Assembly (NCBI GenBank): GCA_028292305.1
Contig: JAQGMQ010000199.1
Span: 1-5,687 of the forward strand
Direction: 5' to 3'
DNA from: Rhodoferax sp.
GTDB taxonomy: Bacteria > Pseudomonadota > Gammaproteobacteria > Burkholderiales > Burkholderiaceae_C
DNA length: 5,687 nucleotides
The stretch's first letter is position 1. Each line of letters starts with the position of its first letter. Under the pieces are notes generated by a model. That model had not been told where the DNA came from, did no database searches, and was given only the letters and a program-made list of their open reading frames with translations. The position numbers and the translations under genes were made by a program. Of this stretch, positions 1-5,291 are shown piece by piece.

Positions 1-1
1 G

Positions 2-91
2 CCGATGCGGGCGGGGCAGAGGAGCCTGAATCTGTCGAACGCGGTGGCGGTGACGGTGTTCGAGGCCTGGCGGCAGTGTGGGTTTGTTTGA
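2..91 (+). CDS. trmL: tRNA (cytidine(34)-2'-O)-methyltransferase, C-terminal end (partial)
   Basis: This is the last 29 codons and TGA stop of a gene that begins before the window. The visible peptide starts PMRAGQRSLNLSNAVAV and continues into a TVFEAWRQ stretch. That matches the third conserved motif of SPOUT-class methyltransferases of the TrmL (YibK) type, where the S-L-N-L-S-N segment forms part of the trefoil-knot AdoMet pocket and the following helix is F/Y-E-A-W-R-Q. TrmL methylates the ribose 2'-OH of the wobble base in tRNA-Leu isoacceptors in the cytoplasm. The protein ends a few residues after the terminal helix, as short family members do. TrmJ and other SPOUT enzymes share part of the motif, but the EAWRQ ending favours TrmL. 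It converges on the hydratase gene at 308-760. Confidence 0.85.
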   Translation, partial: PMRAGQRSLNLSNAVAVTVFEAWRQCGFV

Positions 92-112
92 GGCCGCGGC
101 GTCGTGACCACA

Positions 113-149
113 CTCACCCCGGCCCTCTCCCGCGCGCGGGAGAGGGAGC
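113..149 (+). repeat. REP-like palindromic element, copy 1
   Basis: A CTCACCCC head is followed by a perfect 24-base palindrome at 123-146. The arms are CCCTCTCCCGCG and CGCGGGAGAGGG, with no spacer. Head plus G/C-rich hairpin is typical of the short interspersed palindromes common between genes in GC-rich proteobacteria. It lies 31 bp past the trmL stop and could form a strong RNA hairpin there. It has no T-run, so it is not a canonical intrinsic terminator. Confidence 0.7.
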
Positions 150-181
150 AACCTCCGGCCCGGGCACCGCTCGGATGTTCA

Positions 182-217
182 CTCCCTCCCCTTCGGGGGA
201 GGGCTGGGGTGGGGGCA
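182..217 (-). repeat. REP-like palindromic element, copy 2 (inverted)
   Basis: This is a perfect 8-bp stem with arms CCCTCCCC (184-191) and GGGGAGGG (196-203), closed by a TTCG tetraloop. It is followed by CTGGGGTGGGGGC. Read on the minus strand this gives GCCCCCACCCCAG followed by the hairpin, which is the same head-then-hairpin order as copies 1 and 3. Copy 2 is therefore inverted relative to both. The UUCG-type loop is unusually stable in RNA. Confidence 0.7.
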
Positions 218-259
218 GGCAGTCGACGACACGGATTGCCGTCTGACCCGAAGCGCCCT

Positions 260-295
260 GCCCCCATCCCAACCTTCCCCCGGCGGGGAAAGGCG
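260..295 (+). repeat. REP-like palindromic element, copy 3
   Basis: The head GCCCCCATCCCAA is followed by arms CCTTCCCC (273-280) and GGGGAAAGG (285-293), which pair except for one extra A. It is the most diverged of the three copies and has the same orientation as copy 1. It ends about 13 bp before the stop codon of the minus-strand hydratase gene, so it lies just downstream of that gene. Together with copies 1 and 2 it fills most of the 216-bp gap between two convergent genes. Confidence 0.65.
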
Positions 296-307
296 CACGT
301 CGGTCGG

Positions 308-760
308 TCACGGATATTGCCGCACCACCGACTCCGCCACACAAGCCGGCTTCTCGCTCCCCTCCAGCTCCACCGTCACCTCCCACGTCAGCTGCACCCC
401 GTCGCGCGCAATCGCCTCGCACTGCAGCAGCTTCAGCCGCCCGCGCAGCCGGCTGCCCACCCGCACCGGCGCCATGAAGCGCACTTTATTGAGCCCGTAG
501 TTCACCGCCATGCCGGCCTCGGTCACCTGCACCGATTCGAAAAACAGGGGCAGCAGCGACAGCGTGAGAAAGCCGTGCGCGATGGTCGCGCCGAAAGGCC
601 CGGCCTGGGCACGGGCCTCGTCCACGTGGATCCACTGGTGGTCGTGCGTGGCGTCGGCGAAACGGTTGATCTGCGCCTGCGTCACGGTGGTCCAGTCGCT
701 CACCGCGACTTCCTGGCCCACGCAGGCGGTCAGCTCCGGCAAAGTCTTGAAGGTTTTCAT
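308..760 (-). CDS. MaoC-family (NodN-like) (R)-specific enoyl-CoA hydratase
   Basis: This 150-residue single hot-dog-fold protein belongs to the MaoC/NodN dehydratase group. The hydratase-2 signature runs from about residue 34 to 70. It contains D40 and H45 in the stretch FADATHDHQWIHVD, then a GPFGATIAHGF segment. From memory, the close family member Rv0130 of Mycobacterium tuberculosis uses an Asp/His dyad at the same positions. The expected reaction is reversible hydration of trans-2-enoyl-CoA to (R)-3-hydroxyacyl-CoA in the cytoplasm, probably as a homodimer. The later NYGLNKVRFMAPVRVGSRL segment is also conserved in NodN-like proteins. The ATG at 760 is preceded by no strong Shine-Dalgarno sequence. 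It sits 36 bp after the ParA gene on the same strand, so co-transcription and partial translational coupling are plausible. Its physiological acyl-CoA substrate cannot be told from sequence. Confidence 0.88.
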   Translation of the reverse strand: MKTFKTLPELTACVGQEVAVSDWTTVTQAQINRFADATHDHQWIHVDEARAQAGPFGATIAHGFLTLSLLPLFFESVQVTEAGMAVNYGLNKVRFMAPVRVGSRLRGRLKLLQCEAIARDGVQLTWEVTVELEGSEKPACVAESVVRQYP

Positions 761-796
761 CGCGCCACTGTAGCGCCGGGCGGGGCGGCTGCCTTG

Positions 797-1426
797 TCAA
801 GTCTGGGACGCGCCATCCAGCCACTGGCACAGGTCGGCCCACTGCTCCAGGTCTTTCTCGACCCGGCCCGGCGCCACGTCGAACAGCGTCAACCCGCGCG
901 CCGCCAGGTGCACGTAGTTTTGCGTGTCGCGCAAATAGCCGAGCACCGGCAAACCCAGGCCGTCGACATAGGCCTTCAGCTTGTCGGCCGCGAGCGTGCG
1001 GGCATCCACACGCATGCCGACCAGCGCCAGCTGCAGCTTTTGGCCATGCCGGTGCTCGGCCAGTTCATCCAGGAAGCCGCGCGTGGCAAAGATGTCGAAC
1101 ACGCTCGGCTTCAGCGGGATCACCACCCGTTTGGCAAACTTCATGACGCGGTTGAAGGCCTTGCCGTGCAGGCCGCCGGGCGTGTCGAGCACCACGTGGG
1201 TCGTGCCCTTGGGCGGGCGGGCGATGTCGTCGTCGCCGAGCTCCCAGGTGTGGATCGGCGCGGCCGTCAGCGGCCGCAGCCCCAGCCACAGCTTCGAGGA
1301 CTGCTGGCGGTCCGCGTCGCCGAGCATCACCGCATGCCCGCGCGAGGCCAGGTAGCCGGCGATGTTGGTGGCCAGCGTCGTTTTACCGACACCGCCTTTG
1401 GGATTGGCCACGACCACAACCTGCAT
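797..1426 (-). CDS. Orphan ParA-family (MinD/ParA) ATPase
   Basis: This 209-residue P-loop ATPase has a deviant Walker A motif with the signature lysine, KGGVGKTT, at residues 10-17. A switch-I segment DADRQQSS follows at 37-44, and a Walker B-like LDTPGG has its aspartate at 81. All residues needed for ATP-dependent dimerisation and hydrolysis look present. The length fits small ParA proteins without an N-terminal DNA-binding domain. Such ATPases position plasmids, chromosomes or protein assemblies by cycling on the nucleoid or membrane. No parB, centromere-like repeat or other partner lies nearby, so the cargo is unknown and it is not clearly the chromosomal partition ParA. The ATG is supported by AAGGAG six bases upstream. 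It heads the transcript that runs into the MaoC-type hydratase gene and is divergent from kefF. Confidence 0.88.
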   Translation of the reverse strand: MQVVVVANPKGGVGKTTLATNIAGYLASRGHAVMLGDADRQQSSKLWLGLRPLTAAPIHTWELGDDDIARPPKGTTHVVLDTPGGLHGKAFNRVMKFAKRVVIPLKPSVFDIFATRGFLDELAEHRHGQKLQLALVGMRVDARTLAADKLKAYVDGLGLPVLGYLRDTQNYVHLAARGLTLFDVAPGRVEKDLEQWADLCQWLDGASQT

Positions 1427-1507
1427 GCGGAGCTCCTTGTTGGATGGATTTATGAAAGACCCACGATTCCGGACTGCGACGGCGCTGACTTGCGTTATGT
1501 TACCGGC
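1427..1507. promoter_or_regulatory. Divergent intergenic region, ParA gene / kefF
   Basis: These 81 bp separate two divergent genes, so promoters in both directions should lie here or overlap the coding starts. The segment is locally more AT-rich than its flanks. CATAAA on the minus strand (about 1450-1455) is a possible -10 for the ParA gene. TTATGT at 1495-1500 resembles a -10 toward kefF, but would place the transcript start close to the kefF ATG. Neither has a convincing -35 partner. I see no clear inverted-repeat operator. Confidence 0.35.
1433..1438 (-). promoter_or_regulatory. Shine-Dalgarno for the ParA gene
   Basis: AAGGAG on the minus strand, six bases before the ATG at 1426. It is the clearest ribosome binding site in the window and fixes the ParA start. 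Confidence 0.8.
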
Positions 1508-2203
1508 ATGGCCGACTCCTCATCCGTTTCCGAAATTTCCGCGTCCTCGGTCTACCTGATCGCCGCCCACCCCGACTGGAACGAATCGCGCGTGAACCGG
1601 CGCCTGCTCGAAGTGGCGCGGGCCCTGACGACCAGCCCCGGCGCGCCGCGCATCGACATCCAGGATCTCTATGCCAGCTACCCCGACTACTGCATCGACG
1701 TGCCGGCCGAACAGGCCCGCGTGGCCGCCGCGCAGCTGGTGGTGCTGATGCACCCGATCCAGTGGTACGCCATGCCGGCGCTGCAGAAGCTCTGGCTCGA
1801 CGACGTGCTCACCTACGGCTGGGCCTACGGTGCCGTGTCGAGCGGCACCGGCGACAACGCCGCCGCCCCCGCCAATGCGCCTGGCACGGCGCTGCGCGGC
1901 AAGGACCTGTGGCTGGTGGCCACCACCGGCGGGCAGGAGGAGTCGTACCACCCCGAGAGCTACAACCGCTACTACTTCGACGCCTTCCTGCCGCCTTACG
2001 AACAGACCGCTTCGTTGTGCGGCATGCGTTTCCTGCCGCCGCTGATCCTGCACGGCGCGCACACCATCGGCCGCGACGAGGTCAAGGCCCACATCGAAAG
2101 CTTCAGGCAACACCTGCAGACCTACCCGGCCTGGGCCGGCCCCGAAACCCAGGCCTATGCCGAAATGCGCCGCAGCGGCCCCGGCATCGCGGAAGCGGTG
2201 TAA
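1508..2203 (+). CDS. kefF: KefF-type ancillary NAD(P)H oxidoreductase of the KefC system
   Basis: This is a 231-residue flavodoxin-like protein of the NQO1/KefF family. Features include the first strand VYLIAAHP (15-22), the YPDYCIDV segment (58-65), HPIQWYAMPALQKLW (82-96), GWAYG (104-108) and the FMN/substrate-loop TTGG (139-142). All match E. coli KefF as I recall it. KefF binds FMN, can reduce quinones, and docks on the cytosolic domain of KefC to give full K+ efflux activity. At 231 residues it exceeds the roughly 176 of E. coli KefF. The extra length comes from a 14-residue Ser-rich N-terminus, an Ala/Gly-rich insertion at about 109-125, and a longer C-terminal tail. The frame is open far upstream, but that part is antisense to the ParA and hydratase genes. 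The ATG at 1508 is the sensible start, though it lacks a good Shine-Dalgarno; an in-frame TTG at 1490 is the main alternative. kefC begins 3 bp after its stop. Confidence 0.88.
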   Translation: MADSSSVSEISASSVYLIAAHPDWNESRVNRRLLEVARALTTSPGAPRIDIQDLYASYPDYCIDVPAEQARVAAAQLVVLMHPIQWYAMPALQKLWLDDVLTYGWAYGAVSSGTGDNAAAPANAPGTALRGKDLWLVATTGGQEESYHPESYNRYYFDAFLPPYEQTASLCGMRFLPPLILHGAHTIGRDEVKAHIESFRQHLQTYPAWAGPETQAYAEMRRSGPGIAEAV

Positions 2204-2206
2204 GCG

Positions 2207-4036
2207 ATGGAACACGCCCCCACCTGGCTGGTCAACAGCCTCATCTACCTGAGCGCGGCCGTGATCATCGTGCCGCTGTCGCAGTTCCTAGGGCTCGGCT
2301 CGATCATCGGCTACCTGGCCGCCGGCATCGCCATCGGGCCCTGGGGGCTGGGCTTCGTGACCAACGTGCAGGACATCCTGCATTTCGCCGAATTCGGCGT
2401 GGTGCTGATGCTGTTCCTGATCGGCCTGGAGCTTGAACCCAAGCGCCTGTGGAGCCTGCGCCGGCCGATCTTCGGCTGGGGCACGGCCCAGGTGGCCGGC
2501 TGCGCGGCGCTGATCTTCCTCGGCGCCTGGGCCGCCGGCGCGGCCTGGCAGGTGGCACTGGCCGCGGCGCTGGGCCTGGCGCTGTCCAGCACGGCGATCG
2601 CGCTGCAGGTGATGGGCGAACGCAACCTGCTGCCCACCACCAGCGGCCAGGCCAGCTTCTCGATCCTGCTGTTCCAGGACGTGGCCGCCATCCCGATCCT
2701 GGCGCTGATCCCGCTGCTGGGCCAGGGCACCGAAGGCAGCGAGGTCGTGGCCCACGCCAACCGCCTGGTCGAAGCGTTGAAGATCGTCGGCGTGATCGCC
2801 GGCATCATCCTCGGCGGCCGGCTGTTGCTGCGCCCGCTGCTGCGCTGGATCGCGCGCACCAACAGCACCGAGATCTTCACCGCCGCCTCGCTGCTTCTGG
2901 TGGTCGGCATCGCCGCGCTGATGCAGCTGGTCGGCCTGTCGATGGCGCTCGGCGCGTTTCTCGCCGGTGTGCTGCTGGCCGAAAGCGAATACCGGCGCGA
3001 GCTGGAAACCGACATCGCGCCGTTCAAGGGCCTGCTGCTCGGGCTGTTCTTCATGGCGGTCGGCATGAGCGTGGACTTCGGCGTGTTGCTGCGCGAGCCG
3101 GGCACCACGGCGCTGATCGTGTTCGGCTTCCTCATCGCCAAGATGGCCGTGATCTGGGCGCTGGGCAAGGCCATGGGCCTGCCGTTCCAGGAGCGGCCGG
3201 TCTTCACCATCCTGCTGGCGCAGGGCGGCGAATTCGCCTTCGTGGTGTTCCAGGCCGCGGCCGGCGCCAAGGTGTTCAGCCCCGAGGTCGCCTCGCAACT
3301 GGTGGCCGCCGTGGCGCTGTCGATGCTGGTCAGCCCGCTGCTGCTGGTGGCCGCCGACAAGCTGCTGATGGCGCGGCTGGCGTTGCGCGGTTCCGAGAAA
3401 AAGCTGGCCGAAATTTCGGAACAGCAGGAGGCGCCGATCATCATCGCCGGCTTCGGCCGCTACGGCCAGATCGTCGGCCGCACGCTCTTGGCCCAGGGCA
3501 TCGCCTGCACTGTGCTGGACCACGACGCCGACACGGTGGAGGCCATCCGCAAGTTCGGCTACCGCGTGTTCTACGGCGACGCCACGCGGCTCGATCTGCT
3601 GCGCATGTCGGGCGCGGCCTCGGCCAAGGTGCTGGTGGTGGCGGTCAACGACGTCGAGCAGAGCCTGAAGATCGTCGACATCGCCCGCGAGAATTTTCCG
3701 CAGCTGCAGATCGTGGCCCGCGCCCGCGACGTGCCGCACTGGGGCGAGCTGCGCGACCGCGGCGTGCACCAGGTCGAACGCGAAGTGTTCGAGTCGAGCC
3801 TGCGCAGCGCACGTTCGGTGATGGAGCTGCTGGGCTTCACACCCAACATCGCGCGCCAGAAGACCATGCGTTTTCGCATCCACAACATCGCGCTGTTCGA
3901 AGAGCTGTACCCGCACCGCGGCGACAGCACCAAGGCACTGGCCGTGGCCAAACGTGGCCGCCAGCAACTCGAGGAGCAGATGGCCAAGGAACGCGAGCAA
4001 CAGGCCCAGCGCCGCCCACCCGGCTGGGGCAGCTGA
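2207..4036 (+). CDS. kefC: Glutathione-regulated K+/H+ antiporter KefC (CPA2 family)
   Basis: This 609-residue inner-membrane protein is close to the roughly 620 of E. coli KefC. Residues 1 to about 385 form the multi-span CPA2 exchanger domain, with LIGLELEP near 70-77 and FQDVAAIP carrying the ion-site Asp at 158. The loop RELETDIAPFK (264-274) corresponds to the acidic regulatory loop HALESDIE of E. coli KefC and keeps the Glu and Asp (267, 269). A cytosolic KTN/RCK Rossmann domain follows, with GFGRYG at 415-420, the beta-2 acidic D438 and VARARD at 503-508. The tail after about 560 is charged and Gln/Glu/Arg-rich. In this family glutathione holds the channel shut and glutathione adducts of electrophiles open it, giving K+ efflux and protective cytoplasmic acidification. 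Pairing with kefF, in the same order as in E. coli, favours KefC over KefB. The 3-bp gap implies co-translation; GGAAG at 2191-2195 is a weak, distant Shine-Dalgarno. Confidence 0.92.
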   Translation: MEHAPTWLVNSLIYLSAAVIIVPLSQFLGLGSIIGYLAAGIAIGPWGLGFVTNVQDILHFAEFGVVLMLFLIGLELEPKRLWSLRRPIFGWGTAQVAGCAALIFLGAWAAGAAWQVALAAALGLALSSTAIALQVMGERNLLPTTSGQASFSILLFQDVAAIPILALIPLLGQGTEGSEVVAHANRLVEALKIVGVIAGIILGGRLLLRPLLRWIARTNSTEIFTAASLLLVVGIAALMQLVGLSMALGAFLAGVLLAESEYRRELETDIAPFKGLLLGLFFMAVGMSVDFGVLLREPGTTALIVFGFLIAKMAVIWALGKAMGLPFQERPVFTILLAQGGEFAFVVFQAAAGAKVFSPEVASQLVAAVALSMLVSPLLLVAADKLLMARLALRGSEKKLAEISEQQEAPIIIAGFGRYGQIVGRTLLAQGIACTVLDHDADTVEAIRKFGYRVFYGDATRLDLLRMSGAASAKVLVVAVNDVEQSLKIVDIARENFPQLQIVARARDVPHWGELRDRGVHQVEREVFESSLRSARSVMELLGFTPNIARQKTMRFRIHNIALFEELYPHRGDSTKALAVAKRGRQQLEEQMAKEREQQAQRRPPGWGS

Positions 4037-4041
4037 AGGCG

Positions 4042-4102
4042 TTGAAAAAATTTTCAGGTCCGATCCAAAGATCGGTAAAAAGCTCGGGTATAGTTCGGCC
4101 TC
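4042..4102 (+). promoter_or_regulatory. Probable tRNA-Gly promoter with UP-like element
   Basis: TATAGT at 4089-4094 is one base from the sigma-70 -10 consensus and is followed by a GC-rich discriminator (TCGGCC), as expected for stringently controlled stable-RNA promoters. The predicted start is near 4101. At the expected -35 position (about 4066-4071) the sequence is CAAAGA, a poor match. An A-tract/T-tract block, TTGAAAAAATTTTCA at 4042-4056, lies at about -59 to -45, where an UP element would bind the alpha subunit C-terminal domains. A 6-bp hairpin with arms CCGATC and GATCGG and loop CAAA (4060-4075) overlaps the -35 position. The hairpin has no T-run after it, so it is not a terminator for kefC. 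Confidence 0.5.
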
Positions 4103-4142
4103 CGCAGCACTTGCAGCAATGCAGAAAAGTGATGCGGAATCT

Positions 4143-4218
4143 GCGGGAGTAGCTCAGTTGGTAGAGCGCAACCTTGCCAAGGTTGAGGTCGAGAGTTCGA
4201 GACTCTTCTCCCGCTCCA
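4143..4218 (+). tRNA. tRNA-Gly (anticodon GCC)
   Basis: A complete 76-base cloverleaf can be folded by eye. The acceptor stem GCGGGAG (4143-4149) pairs with CTCCCGC (4208-4214). The D stem is GCTC/GAGC (4152-4155, 4164-4167). The anticodon stem CAACC/GGTTG encloses the loop TTGCCAA with anticodon GCC at 4176-4178. The T arm is GAGAG, loop TTCGAGA, CTCTT (4191-4207, one G-T wobble). The discriminator is T, as in bacterial tRNA-Gly, and the 3' CCA is encoded (4216-4218). It decodes GGC and GGU. It is a single gene, with its own promoter upstream and an intrinsic terminator 8 bp after the CCA. No second copy of its 3' end is seen, so there is no sign of an integrated element. Confidence 0.97.
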
Positions 4219-4225
4219 GATTTGT

Positions 4226-4252
4226 AAAAGGGAAGCTTCGGCTTCCCTTTTT
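4226..4252 (+). terminator. Intrinsic terminator after tRNA-Gly
   Basis: A perfect 11-bp stem, AAAAGGGAAGC (4226-4236) and GCTTCCCTTTT (4241-4251), is closed by a TTCG tetraloop on a C-G pair. The T-run is TTTTT at 4248-4252. It starts 8 bp after the tRNA CCA end and fits a factor-independent terminator for the tRNA transcript and any kefC read-through. The A-tract on the left arm gives a T-run on the minus strand, so it may also work in reverse. Confidence 0.92.
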
Positions 4253-4351
4253 GCATGGGGCCAGACGTTCTTCAACGCCGGTCACCGGGCACGGATGAGG
4301 CCGCCACGATCGGGCCACACTCCGGCCGCGGTCCGCGCCCAGAATCGGGCC

Positions 4352-4507
4352 ATGCAACACACACCACCCCCCTGGAAATCGCGCTCGGCGCGGGTTGCCG
4401 ACCGCTGCTGCAACCTCGCCTCGTGGGGCGGCTTTGCCGTGTTCTACGCGCTGGCCCTGCCGATCGCGGCGGTGGCGCTCTGGCTGGTGTTGGCCAGACG
4501 CGGCTGA
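4352..4507 (+). CDS. Small single-span membrane protein, hypothetical
   Basis: This is a possible 51-residue protein that I do not recognise. It has a short basic N-terminal part (Lys9, Arg11, Arg14, Arg18), a Cys-Cys pair at 19-20, and one hydrophobic segment at about 24-47 rich in Ala, Leu and Val, ending in ARRG. This fits a single transmembrane helix with basic flanks. The ATG at 4352 has no clear Shine-Dalgarno. An in-frame ATG at 4295 would add 19 residues that look like random GC-rich sequence. It starts about 100 bp after the tRNA terminator, so it would need its own promoter, and none is obvious. It ends 10 bp before the convergent TSUP gene. In GC-rich DNA a short open frame can be chance, but the clean basic-hydrophobic-basic pattern favours a real gene modestly. 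Confidence 0.42.
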   Translation: MQHTPPPWKSRSARVADRCCNLASWGGFAVFYALALPIAAVALWLVLARRG

Positions 4508-4517
4508 GCGCCAACCA

Positions 4518-5273
4518 TCAGGCGAAGCTGTCCCACAGCAGCTTGCAGCCCGTGAGCAACATGCCCAGGTACAACAGCCGGTAGAACAGCGTCGGGCCGA
4601 TGCGCCGCGCAATCCGCACGCCGATCCACACACCCACTGGGGCGAACGGCATCAGCACCAATGAGGTCGTGAAGTTGCGGCCATCGAGCAGGCCGAGCCA
4701 GGCATAGGGGATCCACTTCGACAGGTTCACGAAGAAGAAGAATGCCGCCATCGTGGCCGCGAAGTCGATGGGCGCGAGGCGCAGCGGAATCACATAGGCG
4801 TTCACCGGCGGGCCGCCCGCGTGGGCGATGAAACTGGTGAAGCCCGAAGTCGCGGTGCACAACGCGCCGACCCAGCGCGGCGGCGGCGGGCTGTCGGGCT
4901 TGGGCGGAAACAACACGCGCTGCGCGAGGAACAGCAAAGTGAAGCCGCCGACGATGCCGGCCACCGCGCGCGGCTCCAGCAGCTTGAACAACAAGGTGCC
5001 GATGACCGTGCCCAGCAGGCCCCAGGGGATCAGGAACTTCAGCAGCTTGTAGTCGAAGTTGCGGCGAAACGCGGCCAGCCCCAGCACGTCCATCACCAGC
5101 AGCAGCGGCATCAGAATGGCGGCCGCCTGCGGCACGGTGACGGCCATCGCCATCAGCGGCACCGCCAGCGAACCGAAGCCTGCGCCGAAGCCGCTCTTGC
5201 TCACGCCGAGCAGCAACACGGCGGGGACCGCCACCGCATAGAAATGCCAGTCGCTGATCAGCGAGAGAGTCAC
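4518..5273 (-). CDS. TSUP family (TauE/SafE) membrane transporter
   Basis: This 251-residue, highly hydrophobic protein has the internal two-fold repeat of the TauE/SafE (DUF81) family. The first repeat motif is GVSKSGFGAGFG at 23-34. The second-half counterpart is SGFTSFIAHAGGPPVNAY at 143-160. A Pro-rich linker (122-134) separates the halves, and I estimate seven to eight transmembrane segments. Members export sulfite, sulfoacetate, taurine-derived or other small organic anions across the inner membrane; sequence alone does not give the substrate, and no sulfur-metabolism gene lies nearby. The start is GTG at 5273. It is the only in-frame start between the upstream in-frame stop (5292-5294) and the first motif, and its Shine-Dalgarno is poor. 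It begins 18 bp after the stop of the RutE-type gene, so the two probably share a transcript. Length is normal for the family. Confidence 0.9.
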   Translation of the reverse strand: MTLSLISDWHFYAVAVPAVLLLGVSKSGFGAGFGSLAVPLMAMAVTVPQAAAILMPLLLVMDVLGLAAFRRNFDYKLLKFLIPWGLLGTVIGTLLFKLLEPRAVAGIVGGFTLLFLAQRVLFPPKPDSPPPPRWVGALCTATSGFTSFIAHAGGPPVNAYVIPLRLAPIDFAATMAAFFFFVNLSKWIPYAWLGLLDGRNFTTSLVLMPFAPVGVWIGVRIARRIGPTLFYRLLYLGMLLTGCKLLWDSFA

Positions 5274-5291
5274 CCGAAGCTCAGCGCGCGG

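Noticed and set aside
123..146. Perfect palindrome as an intrinsic terminator of trmL
   Set aside because: It has no T-run in either direction. The repeat-family explanation fits better, although it may still help end transcripts.
797..1426. Plasmid or chromosome partition locus
   Set aside because: No ParB gene, parS-like palindromes or replication gene accompany the ParA-type ATPase.
104..1507. Very long open frame running in phase into kefF from position 104
   Set aside because: This part is antisense to the well-supported hydratase and ParA genes, covers the palindromic repeats, and has a His/Gln/Arg-rich composition typical of GC-rich shadow frames. Only the part from 1508 resembles a known protein.
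1520..2215. Minus-strand open frame antisense to kefF
   Set aside because: It has Val/Gly/Gln-rich shadow composition, no ribosome binding site and no recognisable family.
2288..4000. Long minus-strand open frame antisense to kefC
   Set aside because: It would encode a His/Gln/Ala-rich low-complexity chain with no recognisable motif. Such antisense frames are expected opposite GC-rich coding sequence, and kefC is unambiguous.
4060..4075. Hairpin after kefC as an intrinsic terminator
   Set aside because: The 6-bp stem is followed by TAAAAAG on the plus strand, with no T-run, so it does not fit a factor-independent terminator.
2449..4152. Long plus-strand open frame overlapping kefC in another phase
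   Set aside because: It is Arg/Gly/Ala/Pro-rich with no domain, and is the alternate-frame shadow of kefC.
4143..4218. tRNA-Gly 3' end as an integration (attachment) site
   Set aside because: No direct repeat of the tRNA 3' end and no integrase are visible in the window.
3954..4298. Open frames on both strands crossing the tRNA-Gly gene
   Set aside because: They overlap a complete tRNA and its terminator and show no protein family features.
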